64,000 nt of DNA from Stutzerimonas urumqiensis. GTDB taxonomy: Bacteria; Pseudomonadota; Gammaproteobacteria; Pseudomonadales; Pseudomonadaceae. Shown here in pieces: positions 38,014-47,135 of this stretch. The DNA is taken from positions 248,001 to 312,000 of the forward strand of contig NZ_RBZQ01000003.1 in NCBI RefSeq assembly GCF_003640395.1, given 5' to 3'. The first letter of the stretch is position 1. Each line of letters begins with the position of its first letter. Both the position numbers and the translations under genes were made by a program. The notes beneath the pieces were generated by a model. It was not told where the DNA came from, ran no database searches, and saw only the letters and a list, made by a program, of their open reading frames with translations.

Positions 38014-38580
38014 CGGCTTCTCGTAGGAGCGAGCTTGCTCGCGAAACGGGCGCGAACGATGGGCCCGCAGGGTGCGTTCGCGAAGCCATGCACCGGTGGT
38101 TTCGCCGTGGCGTGACCTCAGGCGGATTGTTCGCTTCGCTCCTGAATCCGCCCTACGTCGCTCATCAAGTACCGGGTGCTGGGGTTGATGTGAGCCGTGG
38201 GTTCGCTGCCCGGTTCGCCCGCAAGCGGGCTCCTACAGGAACGGCACGGTGGTTCGGCTCCTCGTAGGAGCGAGCTTGCTCGCGAAACGGGCCCGAACGA
38301 TGGACCCGTAGGGTGCGTTCGCAAAGCCATGCACCGGTGGTTTCGCCGTGGTGTGGGCCTCAGGCGGATTGTTCGCTTCGCTCCTGAATCCGCCCTACGT
38401 CGCCCGTCCACGTACCGGGTGCTGGGGTTGATGTGAGCCGTGCGTTCGCTGCCCGGTTCGCCCGCAAGCGGGCTCCTACAGGAACGGCACGGTGGTTCGG
38501 CTTCTCGTAGGAGCGAGCTTGCTCGCGAAGCGGACGCGACCGCGGGTCCCGTAAGGGCATTCGCGAAGCCATGCACCCCC
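38014..38580. repeat. Composite tandem repeat: two full ~242-bp units and a partial third, built of REP-type modules
   Basis: Full units begin at about 38014 and 38255 and a truncated third at about 38498 (period 241-243 bases). Each holds, in order: a REP with GTAGGAGCGAGCTTGCTCGC (38023, 38264, 38507); a palindrome of the type GGTGC(G/A)TTCGCGAAGC-ATGCACC (38071-38094 and copy 2); a GGCGGATTGTTCGCTTCG element ending in CCGCCCTACG (38119-38157, 38361-38399); a spacer with GTACCGGGTGCTGGGG; and a second REP around CGCCCGCAAGCGGGCTCCTA (38216-38240, 38459-38483). No transposase or credible gene is inside. A mirror-image array lies at 44309-44701. Confidence 0.88.
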
Positions 38581-38706
38581 TGACGGCGTTCCGTCGCCGA
38601 GCAACGCAACGCGACAACCAACTCGCGTCTTCCGCCATCGCGCACTGTCCCGCCAACGATCCGGCCCTTAAGATTCGCGCTCTTTTTCACACCCGCGAGC
38701 GACGCC

Positions 38707-40083
38707 GTGAACCACACCGCCCCCGACACTCCCAACGACCTCGTCTATGGCCTCGATGAGCGGCCGCGGCCGTGGATCACCTTTCTCGCCGCGTTGCAGC
38801 ACCTGCTGGCGATCATCGTGCCGATCGTCACGCCGGGTCTGCTGATCTGCCAGGCGATCGGCGTTTCGCCGCGCGATACCAACATCATCGTCTCGATGTC
38901 GCTGGTGATCTCGGGCATCGCCACCTTCGTGCAGTGCAAGCGCTTCGGGCCGCTCGGCGCGGGGCTGCTGATCGTGCAGGGCACGAGCTTCAACTTCGTC
39001 GGCCCGCTGATCGCCGGCGGGGTGCTGATGGTCAAGGAGGGCATGCCGGTCGAAGCGGTGATGTCGGCCATCTTCGGCGTGGTGATCGCGGGCTCGTTCA
39101 TCGAGATGGGCGTCTCGCGCGTGCTGCCCTTCGTCAAGCGGCTGATCACACCGCTGGTGACCGGCATCGTGGTGCTGATGATCGGCCTCACGCTGATCAA
39201 GGTCGGCCTGATCAGCATGGGCGGCGGCTTTGCGGCCATGGGCAACGGGACCTTCGCCAGCGGCGAGAACCTGCTGCTGTCCGGCGTGGTGCTGGCGGCA
39301 ATTGTGGTGCTCAACCGCATGCCGGTGGTGTGGATGCGCAGCTGCGCGATCATCATCGCGCTGGCCATCGGCTACGCGCTGGCCGCCTGGCTCGGACGGC
39401 TGGACTTCACCGGCATGCGCGAGGCGGCGCTGTTCCAGGTACCGATGCCGCTGCACTTCGGGCTGGGCTTCTCGTGGAGCCTGTTCATCCCGATGGTGGT
39501 GATCTATCTGGTGACCTCGCTCGAGGCGATCGGCGATATCACCGCCACCAGCAAGCTGTCGCGCCAGCCGGTCGAAGGGCCGCTCTGGATGCAACGGATC
39601 AAGGGCGGCGTGCTGGTCAACGGCGCCAATTCGCTGCTGGCCGGCCTGTTCAATACCTTCCCGAGTTCGGTGTTCGCGCAGAACAACGGCATCATCCAGC
39701 TCACCGGCATCGCCAGCCGCTACGTGGGCATGTGGATCGCGGTGATGCTGGTGCTGCTCGGCCTGTTCCCCGCCGTTGCCGGCGTGCTGCAGGCCGTCCC
39801 CGAGCCGGTGCTCGGTGGCGCCGCGCTGGTGATGTTCGGCGCGGTGGCCGCGGCGGGCATCAACATCCTGGCGGGCGTGCAGCTCGATCGCCGCGCGCTG
39901 CTGATCATCTCGGTGTCGCTGGCGCTTGGTCTGGGCTTTTCGCAGGTACCGGAATTCCTCGCCAACCTGCCGGCGGGCCTGCGCAGCGTGCTGGAATCGG
40001 GCGTGGCCACCGGCGGTCTCAGCGCGCTGATCATGAACTGGTTCCTGCCCGAATCGCCCGCGGCCGCCAAATCAGGCGAGTAA
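38707..40083 (+). CDS. Nucleobase:cation symporter-2 family permease (xanthine/uracil type)
   Basis: 458 residues from GTG 38707, with about 14 hydrophobic segments. NCS2 features: [18 protein letters not shown] near residue 30, the QG-rich segment [15 protein letters not shown] and the C-terminal [19 protein letters not shown] block with the conserved N/Q. The family takes up purines or uracil with H+. Sequence resembles the xanthine/urate branch, but the substrate cannot be fixed by eye. The 3-prime end overlaps the convergent FAD oxidoreductase gene by 12 bases. Confidence 0.87.
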   Translation: MNHTAPDTPNDLVYGLDERPRPWITFLAALQHLLAIIVPIVTPGLLICQAIGVSPRDTNIIVSMSLVISGIATFVQCKRFGPLGAGLLIVQGTSFNFVGPLIAGGVLMVKEGMPVEAVMSAIFGVVIAGSFIEMGVSRVLPFVKRLITPLVTGIVVLMIGLTLIKVGLISMGGGFAAMGNGTFASGENLLLSGVVLAAIVVLNRMPVVWMRSCAIIIALAIGYALAAWLGRLDFTGMREAALFQVPMPLHFGLGFSWSLFIPMVVIYLVTSLEAIGDITATSKLSRQPVEGPLWMQRIKGGVLVNGANSLLAGLFNTFPSSVFAQNNGIIQLTGIASRYVGMWIAVMLVLLGLFPAVAGVLQAVPEPVLGGAALVMFGAVAAAGINILAGVQLDRRALLIISVSLALGLGFSQVPEFLANLPAGLRSVLESGVATGGLSALIMNWFLPESPAAAKSGE

Positions 40084-41160
40084 TCGCACCACCTCATTGG
40101 CGATCGCCAGGGACGCCGTCAGCCCTGGCGATTCGATGCCGTACAGGTTCACCAGCCCGGCTACGCCATGCTGCGCGGGCCCGTCGAGGCGGAAGTCCGC
40201 CGCCGGCTCGCCGGGAACGCTGATCTTCGGCCGAATGCCGACATACGCCGGTTGCAGCGCGCCATCCGGCAGCCCGGGCCAGTAGCGGCGGATGGCCGGG
40301 TAGAAGCGCTCGGCACGGTGCGGATCGATCCGGTAATCCAGCGCGTGCACCCACTCGACGTCCGGACCGAAGCGCGCCTGGCCGCCGAGGCCCAGCGTCA
40401 GGTGCACGCCCAGGCCGCCCGGCTCAGGCAGCGGATACACCAGATGGTCGAACGGTGCACGGCCGGTCAGGCTGAAATAGCTGCCCTTGGCGAAATGGCG
40501 ATCCGGCGCCGGCAATCCGGACCGTCTGGCCAGGACCGGCGCCTCGTGCCCCGCGCAGTTGACGACTTCGCGCGCGTGCAACCGCATCGGCTCGGCGCCA
40601 CCGACCTCGACCTCGATCCCCTCGCCCACCGGCCGCAGCGAAACCACCGCAGCGTTCAGCGCCAGCACCGCGCCCGCCGTTTCGGCAGCGCCGAGCAACG
40701 CCAGCTGGTAGGCATGACTGTCGAGAATCCCGGTGCTCGGCGAGAACAACGCCGCGACGCCGGTGAGCGCCGGCTCCAGTGCGTGCAGCCCCGCCTCGTC
40801 GAGCCGTTGCAGGTCGTCGACGCCATTGTGCCGCGCCTGGCGTTCCAGGCGATCCAGCTCGCCGAGTTGCGCCGCATCGGTCGCCACGATCAGCTTGCCG
40901 CAGCGCCGGTACGGCACGCCGTGGCGGTCGCAGAAGCCATACAGCGCCTGGCGTCCCTGCACGCACAGACGCGCCTTGAGCGAGCCGGACGGGTAATACA
41001 GCCCGGCATGGATCACCTCGCTGCTGCGGGCACTGGTGCCGGTACCGATCGCGTCCGCCGCCTCGAGCATCAGCACCTCGCGACCGCTGCGGGCCAGCGC
41101 GCGTGCCACCGCCAGGCCCACCGCGCCGGCACCGATGACCACGCTTTCGATCCGCTCCAT
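40072..41160 (-). CDS. FAD-dependent oxidoreductase of the DAO/LhgO type
   Basis: 362 residues. N-terminal dinucleotide-binding motif [20 protein letters not shown] with LEA at the end of the second strand; [23 protein letters not shown] is typical of L-2-hydroxyglutarate dehydrogenase-like (LhgO) and glycerol-3-phosphate-like DAO enzymes; the C-terminus has YVGIRPKIS and [17 protein letters not shown]. It probably oxidises an L-2-hydroxyacid and passes electrons to quinone. The substrate is not certain. Confidence 0.82.
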   Translation of the reverse strand: MERIESVVIGAGAVGLAVARALARSGREVLMLEAADAIGTGTSARSSEVIHAGLYYPSGSLKARLCVQGRQALYGFCDRHGVPYRRCGKLIVATDAAQLGELDRLERQARHNGVDDLQRLDEAGLHALEPALTGVAALFSPSTGILDSHAYQLALLGAAETAGAVLALNAAVVSLRPVGEGIEVEVGGAEPMRLHAREVVNCAGHEAPVLARRSGLPAPDRHFAKGSYFSLTGRAPFDHLVYPLPEPGGLGVHLTLGLGGQARFGPDVEWVHALDYRIDPHRAERFYPAIRRYWPGLPDGALQPAYVGIRPKISVPGEPAADFRLDGPAQHGVAGLVNLYGIESPGLTASLAIANEVVRLLA

Positions 41161-41221
41161 TCATCCGCTCCGCCGTTGCCGGGTGACCAGCCTGCCGAAC
41201 GCGCCGGCGCCGAGCCAGCCT

Positions 41222-41857
41222 TCAGCTGATGCCGCGGTAACGGTCGGCGCGGTGATTGATCGCCAGCACGAGGTTCAGCGCCAGGGCGCCGAGGATCGAC
41301 AGCAGCACACGGTCGGCCGGCACCAGCAGGATCGCCGCCAGCAGGATGCCGCCGTCCACGCCCATCTGGAACAGCCCCGCGCGCAGGCCGAAGCGCTCCT
41401 GCAGAAAGAGCGCCAGGATGTTCACCCCACCAAGGCTCGCCCGATGCCGGAACAGCATCAGCAGGCCCAGCCCCATCACGAAGCCGCCGAACAGCGCGGC
41501 GTAGAGGTCGTTCAGCCCGGCGATCGCCAGCCAGCCGGGCGTCAGCTCGGCGAACAGCGACACCAGCCCGACGGCGCAGACCGTCCGCAGCGTGAAGCGC
41601 CAGCCCATGCGCCACAGGGCCAGGCCGTAGAACGGCAGGTTGACCAGGAAAAACGCCATGCCGAAGGACCAGTCCAGCCCATAGTCGACCAGCAATGCCA
41701 GCCCGACCGTGCCGCCGGTCAGCAGCCCGGCGTGTGCGTAGAGGCTGATCCCCAGCGCGACCAGCGCCGTGCCCGAGACGAGCGCCAGAACATCTTCGAC
41801 CGGCAGGTGACGGCTGCTGGACAGGTCGAGGGTATCGGGGTGGGACGAGGTGCGCAT
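41222..41857 (-). CDS. YitT family membrane protein
   Basis: 211 residues from ATG 41857 with GGAG seven bases upstream. Five to six hydrophobic segments are present, with YitT/DUF161 features: a first TM ending ISLYAHAGLLTGGTVGLALL (the G-G-x-x-G type loop) and the repeated SLGGVNILALFLQERFG motif in the second half. Bacterial YitT proteins are uncharacterised inner-membrane proteins. This member seems to lack the cytoplasmic DUF2179 domain found in Firmicutes. Lies 61 bases downstream (in transcription terms upstream) of the FAD oxidoreductase gene. Confidence 0.84.
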   Translation of the reverse strand: MRTSSHPDTLDLSSSRHLPVEDVLALVSGTALVALGISLYAHAGLLTGGTVGLALLVDYGLDWSFGMAFFLVNLPFYGLALWRMGWRFTLRTVCAVGLVSLFAELTPGWLAIAGLNDLYAALFGGFVMGLGLLMLFRHRASLGGVNILALFLQERFGLRAGLFQMGVDGGILLAAILLVPADRVLLSILGALALNLVLAINHRADRYRGIS

Positions 41858-41978
41858 GGCGAGTCTCCGAGGGGGTCGGGGCATGATAGGCACTGCGCCG
41901 CACCTCGAAATTGGCCTGCGTCAAGACGAGGGAACACCGGCCGCGCCCGGCGGCCAAAGCTTCGAAACAGGAGAGCCC

Positions 41979-42449
41979 ATGTCCCGCCCACTCACGATCG
42001 GCGTCATCGCCGATACCCATGGCCTGCTCCGTGAGGAAGCGATCGCCGCGCTACGGGGCTGCGATCGGCTGATTCATGCCGGCGACATCGGCAAGCCGGA
42101 GATCCTGACGACGCTGGCGGCACTGGCGCCGCTGGACGTGATTCGCGGCAACAACGACGAGACACTGCCGTGGGCCGCCGACCTGCCGGACGTGCTCGAC
42201 CTGGAGCTGGAGGGGGTTCGCATCTACCTGCTGCATGACCGCAAGCAGCTGGCGTTCGACCCGGCGGCGCGCGACGTGCAGGTAGTGATCGCCGGCCACT
42301 CGCACAAGCCGCTGATCGAGACGCGCAACGCGGTGCTTTACCTGAACCCCGGCAGCGCCGGGCCGCGGCGCTTCAGCCTGCCGATCAGCGTGGCGTACCT
42401 GAGGCTCGACGATGGCCGGGCCGAGGCGGAGCTGGTGACACTCGGCTAG
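41979..42449 (+). CDS. YfcE-type metallophosphoesterase
   Basis: 156 residues from ATG 41979 with AGGAG upstream. Calcineurin-like motifs: IGVIADTHG, IHAGDIGKPE, IRGNNDE and GHSHKPLI, giving the bimetal site. The size and order fit the YfcE/MJ0936 subgroup of small phosphodiesterases (bis-pNPP active in vitro, natural substrate unknown). Its last four bases overlap the convergent folA stop. Confidence 0.9.
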   Translation: MSRPLTIGVIADTHGLLREEAIAALRGCDRLIHAGDIGKPEILTTLAALAPLDVIRGNNDETLPWAADLPDVLDLELEGVRIYLLHDRKQLAFDPAARDVQVVIAGHSHKPLIETRNAVLYLNPGSAGPRRFSLPISVAYLRLDDGRAEAELVTLG

Positions 42450-42958
42450 CGCCGCTCCCACACTTCGCAGGCGTAAGCCGGCCGGCCTTCCTCGGCGGCA
42501 TGCTCGATGCGCGAGACCCGGCGCCAGTCGGCTTCGGTCCAGTCGGGGAAGAACACATCGCCTTCGGGCGCGAGGTCGATTCGCGTCAGGTACAGCCGGG
42601 CGGCGGACGGCAGGGCCTCGGCGAACAGCTGCGCGCCGCCGATCACCATCAGCTCGCTCGCGCCCTGCTCGTCGGCCCACTCATCGGCACGCACGACGGC
42701 GCGCTCGAGGCTGTCGAAGGTCTCGGCGCCCTCGTACCGCAGGCCGGACTGGCGACTGACCACTAGGTTGAGACGACCCGGCAACGGCCGGCCGAGCGAT
42801 TCGAACGTCTTGCGACCCATGAGGGTGGGTTTGCCGAGCGTCACCGACTTGAAGTACTTGAGTTCCGCTGGCAAATGCCAGGGCATGGCGTTGTCGCGGC
42901 CGATCACGCCATTGCGGGCGACCGCCACGATGAGGCTGAGGGGGTGTCGTGTATTCAT
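42446..42958 (-). CDS. folA: Dihydrofolate reductase
   Basis: 170 residues. Motifs: LIVAVARNGVIGRDNAMPWHLPAELKYFK with the catalytic acid in the PAELKYF region, LMGRKTFESLGRPLPGR and the NADPH loop LMVIGGAQLFAEAL. It makes tetrahydrofolate and works with thyA (60601 onwards in this window), which consumes methylene-THF. Trimethoprim target. Divergent from glpQ. Confidence 0.97.
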   Translation of the reverse strand: MNTRHPLSLIVAVARNGVIGRDNAMPWHLPAELKYFKSVTLGKPTLMGRKTFESLGRPLPGRLNLVVSRQSGLRYEGAETFDSLERAVVRADEWADEQGASELMVIGGAQLFAEALPSAARLYLTRIDLAPEGDVFFPDWTEADWRRVSRIEHAAEEGRPAYACEVWERR

Positions 42959-43011
42959 GGCGGCGGAGCATAGCAGAGCCCGCCGAGCGACCGTCCGTCA
43001 GAAAACGGTCG

Positions 43012-43029
43012 CTGTCACCGCGGCGTCAC
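43012..43029 (+). promoter_or_regulatory. Candidate Pho box upstream of glpQ
   Basis: CTGTCAC, four bases (CGCG), then GCGTCAC: two 7-base direct repeats with the 11-base period of PhoB sites (consensus CTGTCAT, 4 bases, CTGTCAT). The first half is a full match and the second matches five of seven. It lies 78 bases before the glpQ start, and secreted glycerophosphodiesterases are commonly phosphate-regulated. Confidence 0.45.
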
Positions 43030-43106
43030 GTACTCGTTGTCGAAGCGTCGACAAACCGTCACTCGCCGCGGGCAGCCTTTGGCGCATCCACCACAAGGAG
43101 AACACC

Positions 43107-44264
43107 ATGTCCCGCCTCCGTTCGCCGCTGCGCCAGCCGATGATCGGCACCCTGATCGCTTGCCTGCTCACGCCCCTCGCCGCCCAGGCCGCCGGACCGA
43201 ACGACTCGGTGCGCGAGGCCATCGACTGGGCCGAACGTCGCGCCCCCGGCTTCAACGGCAAGCCCGACGCCAAGCCACTGGTGATCGCCCACCGCGGTGC
43301 CAGCGGCTACGTGCCCGAGCACACGCTGGCGTCGTATGCGCTGGCCATTCTGCAGGGCGCCGACTACGTCGAGCCGGACCTTGTCATGACGCGCGACGGC
43401 CACCTGATCGCGCGCCACGACAACGAACTGGGCCTGACCACCGACGTCTCGCAACGCCCGGAATTCGCCGATCGCCAGCGCACCCAGGTGATCGACGGCA
43501 GCGAGCTGACCGGCTGGTTCACCGAAGACTTCACCCTGGCCGAGATCAAGCAACTGCGCGCCATCGAGCGCATCCCGCAGGTACGCCCCGGCAACGCGCG
43601 GATGGACGGCGCCTTCGAGGTCCCGACCCTGCAGGAGATCATCGACCTGGTGAAGACGCTGCAACTGAGCGAAGGCCGGCGCATCGGCCTGTACCCGGAA
43701 ACCAAGCACCCGACGCACTTCCAGCAGCTGGGCCTGGCCATGGAGCGCCCGCTGGTGCGCACCCTCGAGCGCAACGGCTATCTGGGCCGCTGGTCGCCGG
43801 TGTACATCCAGTCGTTCGAGGTGGATAACCTCAAGACGCTCAACGAACTGACCGACCTGCGCCTGGTCCAGCTGTTCGGCGGCGGCCAGCCGTACGACCA
43901 GACCGTGCGCGGCACCGACCTGACCTACGCCAAGATGGCCACCGCCGAAGGGCTCGAGGCCATCGCCCAGTACGCCGACGGCGTTGGCCCGGACAAGAGC
44001 TACATCATCCCGCGCGACGCCAGCGGCAACCTCGGCTCGCCGACCGACTTCGTCCCCAACGCCCACGCGGCCGGGCTGAAAGTCCACCCCTACACCTTCC
44101 GCGCCGAGAACGCCTTCCTGCCGGCCAACCTGCGCAGCAGCGACCAGCCGGACGAACGCGGCGACATCGAGGCCGAAATCCGCGCCTTCCTCGACGCCGG
44201 CATCGACGGCCTGTTCATCGACCACCCGGACATCGCCGTACGCCTGCGCGAGCAGCAGGACTGA
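43107..44264 (+). CDS. glpQ: Periplasmic glycerophosphodiester phosphodiesterase GlpQ
   Basis: 385 residues from ATG 43107 (AAGGAG seven bases before). Signal peptide to about residue 27 (PLAAQAAG). The GDPD catalytic motif is VIAHRGASGYVPEHTLASY (His and Arg) with YVEPDLVMTRDGHLIARHD (Glu, Asp, His). GlpQ hydrolyses deacylated phospholipids to glycerol-3-phosphate and alcohol in the periplasm. Length and the large GDPD insertion fit the E. coli GlpQ group. A possible Pho box suggests phosphate-starvation control. Followed by a repeat array. Confidence 0.94.
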   Translation: MSRLRSPLRQPMIGTLIACLLTPLAAQAAGPNDSVREAIDWAERRAPGFNGKPDAKPLVIAHRGASGYVPEHTLASYALAILQGADYVEPDLVMTRDGHLIARHDNELGLTTDVSQRPEFADRQRTQVIDGSELTGWFTEDFTLAEIKQLRAIERIPQVRPGNARMDGAFEVPTLQEIIDLVKTLQLSEGRRIGLYPETKHPTHFQQLGLAMERPLVRTLERNGYLGRWSPVYIQSFEVDNLKTLNELTDLRLVQLFGGGQPYDQTVRGTDLTYAKMATAEGLEAIAQYADGVGPDKSYIIPRDASGNLGSPTDFVPNAHAAGLKVHPYTFRAENAFLPANLRSSDQPDERGDIEAEIRAFLDAGIDGLFIDHPDIAVRLREQQD

Positions 44265-44308
44265 CCGACGGAACCGAAGCGCTGAACAGCCAAGGACGGC
44301 TTCGGCCA

Positions 44309-44701
44309 CGTAGGGCGGATTCAGGAGCGAAGCGAACAATCCGCCTGAGGCCACGCCACCGCGGAACCATCGGTGCATCGCTTCGCGAATGCACCTCTAC
44401 GGGCCGCCGTTCCGCCACCCCAACCGCTTCGCGAGCAAGCTCGCTCCTACGAGAAAACCAAAACCACCGCGCTGTTCCCTGTAGGAGCCCGCTTGCGGGC
44501 GATCCGGGCCACGGGCGCATGGCTTACATCAAGCCCCAGCACCCGGTACATGGACGGGAGACGTAGGGCGGATTCAGTAGCGAAGCGAACAATCCGTCTG
44601 GCGCCATGCAACGACGAAACCGCCGGTGCATTGCTTCGCGAATGCACCCTACGGCCCAGGCCTTCCGCACGGCCTGATCGCCAGCAAGCTGGCTCTTACG
44701 G
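44309..44701. repeat. Composite REP-type repeat array, inverted relative to 38014-38580
   Basis: Read on the minus strand, this stretch holds the same modules in the same order as the array near 38 kb. On the plus strand: the GGCGGATTC...AATCCGCC element (44309-44350 and 44562-44600), the GGTGCAT(C/T)GCTTCGCGAATGCACC palindrome (44372-44395 and 44625-44648), a REP of the GAGCAAGCTCGCTCCTAC type (44428-44450), a second REP GTAGGAGCCCGCTTGCGGGC (44479-44501) and a decayed REP (44676-44701). No gene is supported between 44265 and 44746. It separates glpQ from the convergent CoA-transferase gene. Confidence 0.88.
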
Positions 44702-44746
44702 ACTCCCCTGTGCGGTAGGCCCGCCAGGTTCATGGCGCCGCCGGCC

Positions 44747-45940
44747 TCAGCGAATCACGCCCGCCTCACGCAGCGCCTTCAGGCTTGCCTCGTCTTTGCC
44801 CAGCACCCGCCCGAGGACCGCGTCGGTGTGCTCGCCGTGTAGCGGCGGCGCCTTCGCTTCGACGGTGGGCGTGCGGGAGAACCGCAGCGGGCTGCGGACC
44901 ATGCGCACTTCGCCGGCGACCGGATGCTCGACCGACATGACCAGGTCGCGGTAGCGCGCGGTGTCCGAGGCGAACGCCTGCTCCAGGTTCTTCACCTCGC
45001 CGACCGGGATGCCCTGCTCGCGCAGCGCGGCGATCAGGGCGTCGCTCGTCCATGCCATGAAGGCCTCCTGCAGGATCGGCAGCAGCACCTCACGGTTGCG
45101 CGTGCGCCCTTCGTTGCGCGCGAAGCGGTCGTCGGCGTACAGCTCGGGGCGCTCGAGCACCGCCTCGCACAGCCGGCGGTATTGCTCGTCGTTGCCCACC
45201 GCCAATGCGATGGAACCATCGGCCGTGTTGAACAGCTGGTACGGCACGATGCTGGCGTGCGCATTGCCGTAGCGCTGGGGGACCTTGCCAGTGTTGAGGT
45301 AGCCCGAGGCGACGTTGGCCAGGAAGTGCATGGCGCTGTCCGACAGGGCGACGTCGATCGACTGGCCGAGGCCTGACTTCTCCCGCTCGTACAGCGCACC
45401 GAGGATGCCTTGCACCGCGTTCATGCCCGTCACCAGGTCGACGAAGGCGACGCCCAGCCGCATCGGCTCGCCGTCCTTGTCGCCGGTGATCGACATGAAG
45501 CCGCTCTCGGCCTGGATGATGAAGTCGTAACCCGGGCGGTTCTCCAGCGGATTGTTGCGCCCGTAGCCGCTGATCGAGCAGTGGATGAGCCGCGGATTGA
45601 GCGCTGACAGCGTCGCGTAGTCCAGCCCCAGGCGCTCGAGGCTGGCCGGCAGGAAGTTTTCCACGACGATGTCCGCCTGCGCCGCCAGGTCGAGGATGAG
45701 CTGGCGCCCTTCGGGCTTGCGCATGTCCACCGCCAGGCTCTGCTTGTTGCGATTGGCGCCGAGGTAGTAGGTCGAAATGCCCGCCTTGGCCGGCGGCATC
45801 CAGATGCGGGTGTCGTCGCCGGCGTTGACGTGCTCGATCTTCCACACCTCGGCGCCCAGGTCGGCCAGCGTCATGGTCGACCAGGGGCCGGCCAGGATGC
45901 GCGTCAGGTCGAGGACTTTGATGCCTTGCAGAATGCTCAC
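44747..45940 (-). CDS. CaiB/BaiF family (class III) CoA-transferase
   Basis: 397 residues from GTG 45940, with AAAGGAG seven bases before it. The family start VLDLTRILAGPWSTMTLADLGAEV is clear, as are RNKQSLAVDMRKPEGRQLIL, the VVENFLPASLERLGLDY segment and ISGYGRNNPLENRPGYDFIIQAESGFMSITG. These enzymes move CoA between acyl-CoA and a free carboxylic acid. It is divergent from a tctCBA transporter 207 bases away, which suggests that it activates a dicarboxylic or related organic acid taken up by that system. The acid itself cannot be read from the sequence. Confidence 0.88.
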   Translation of the reverse strand: MSILQGIKVLDLTRILAGPWSTMTLADLGAEVWKIEHVNAGDDTRIWMPPAKAGISTYYLGANRNKQSLAVDMRKPEGRQLILDLAAQADIVVENFLPASLERLGLDYATLSALNPRLIHCSISGYGRNNPLENRPGYDFIIQAESGFMSITGDKDGEPMRLGVAFVDLVTGMNAVQGILGALYEREKSGLGQSIDVALSDSAMHFLANVASGYLNTGKVPQRYGNAHASIVPYQLFNTADGSIALAVGNDEQYRRLCEAVLERPELYADDRFARNEGRTRNREVLLPILQEAFMAWTSDALIAALREQGIPVGEVKNLEQAFASDTARYRDLVMSVEHPVAGEVRMVRSPLRFSRTPTVEAKAPPLHGEHTDAVLGRVLGKDEASLKALREAGVIR

Positions 45941-46147
45941 GAAATGCTCCTTTGGCGGTCGCCGTTGAACGGCCAGTATGGACGAAGCGCCGGCGACTGG
46001 CCGAGTGGCAGGGAGGCGAACGCAACAAGCGGGGCGGTAATCGGCCGCTCGCCGTGGCGAGTCCTGCATGCCGGCTATGCTGATCGAACGGTCGCCGCTT
46101 CGTGCCGGCCGCGCCGCACCGACAACTAGAAGAAAAGGAACCGCGCA

Positions 46148-47122
46148 ATGACACTCTCCTTCAAGCGTGCCCTCCAGGCGCTCCTGCTGGGCGCCGCCCT
46201 CCCGCTCGCCACCCTCGCCCACGCTGAATGGCCGACCGACAACATCCGCCTGGTGGTGCCCTACGCCCCTGGCGGCACCACCGACATCCTCTCGCGCAAG
46301 GTCGCCGACATGCTGCAGAAGGAGCTCGGCACCGTGGTGGTGGAAAACCGCCCCGGCGCCGGCTCGACCATGGCCACCGCGCAGCTCGCGCGCGGCGGGC
46401 GCGGCGCCGACCACACCATCGTCATGGCTTCGCCCGGCCACACCATCGGGCCGATGATCTACAAGAGCCTGCCGTATGACCCGGTCAAGGACTTCCGCTT
46501 CATTCGCAACGTCATCGAGATCCCGAACGTCATGGTCGTCCCGGCAGACAGCCCGTACGACAGCGTCGGCGAGTTCATCGAGGCGGCGAAGAACAAGGAA
46601 ATGACCTTCAGCTCGGCGGGGGTCGGCAGCTCGATCCACATGTCCGGCGAGCTGTTCAAGACGCTGACCGGCACCAACATGACCCACGTGCCCTTCCGTG
46701 GCAGCGGCGAGGCGCTGCCGGCGTTGCTCAGCGGCGACGTGGACGTGTCCTTCGAGAACCTGCCGACCGTGCTGCCGCACATCCAGTCCGGCAAGCTCAA
46801 GGCGCTGGCGGTCACCTCCAAGGAGGCTTCGCCCTTTCTTCCCGGCGTCGAACCGATCTCGACGATCGCCGCCGACCAGGGCCTCGGCGACTTCGCCACC
46901 ACCGCCTGGTTCGGTGTGATCGCGGATGACTCGATGCCCGACGAGGCCGTGCAGAAGCTCCAGGCCGCGCTCGACAAGATCGTCGCCGACCCGCAGTTCC
47001 TGACCTTCATCGAGCAGTTCGGCGGGGAGCCGGCGGAACAGGCGGGCGATGCCTTCCGCCAGTACGTTGCCGACGACGTGCAGCGCTGGAGCCGCGTGGC
47101 CGGCGCAGCGCAGCTCGACTGA
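46148..47122 (+). CDS. tctC: Tripartite tricarboxylate transporter substrate-binding protein (TctC/Bug family)
   Basis: 324 residues from ATG 46148, with AAAAGGAA upstream. A signal peptide ends near ATLAHAE. Bug-family features: PTDNIRLVVPYAPGGTTDILSRKVADML, VVENRPGAGSTMATAQLA and HMSGELFKTLTGTNMTHVPFRGSGEALPALLSGDVDV, which shape a Venus flytrap with two water-mediated carboxylate sites. It delivers an organic acid to TctAB. The ligand could be any of several small carboxylates; the divergent CoA-transferase favours one that is activated with CoA. Confidence 0.9.
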   Translation: MTLSFKRALQALLLGAALPLATLAHAEWPTDNIRLVVPYAPGGTTDILSRKVADMLQKELGTVVVENRPGAGSTMATAQLARGGRGADHTIVMASPGHTIGPMIYKSLPYDPVKDFRFIRNVIEIPNVMVVPADSPYDSVGEFIEAAKNKEMTFSSAGVGSSIHMSGELFKTLTGTNMTHVPFRGSGEALPALLSGDVDVSFENLPTVLPHIQSGKLKALAVTSKEASPFLPGVEPISTIAADQGLGDFATTAWFGVIADDSMPDEAVQKLQAALDKIVADPQFLTFIEQFGGEPAEQAGDAFRQYVADDVQRWSRVAGAAQLD

Positions 47123-47135
47123 GCGGTGGCCGTAG

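Noticed and set aside
38023-38045. CRISPR-like array because of regularly spaced palindromic repeats
   Set aside because: Period is about 242 bases, the interspersed sequence is itself repeated and not unique, and no cas gene is present.
38118-38735. Open frame of about 205 codons inside the composite repeat
   Set aside because: It consists of translated REP modules repeated in frame (period about 242 bases), not a protein family; frames differ between copies and no ribosome site is seen.
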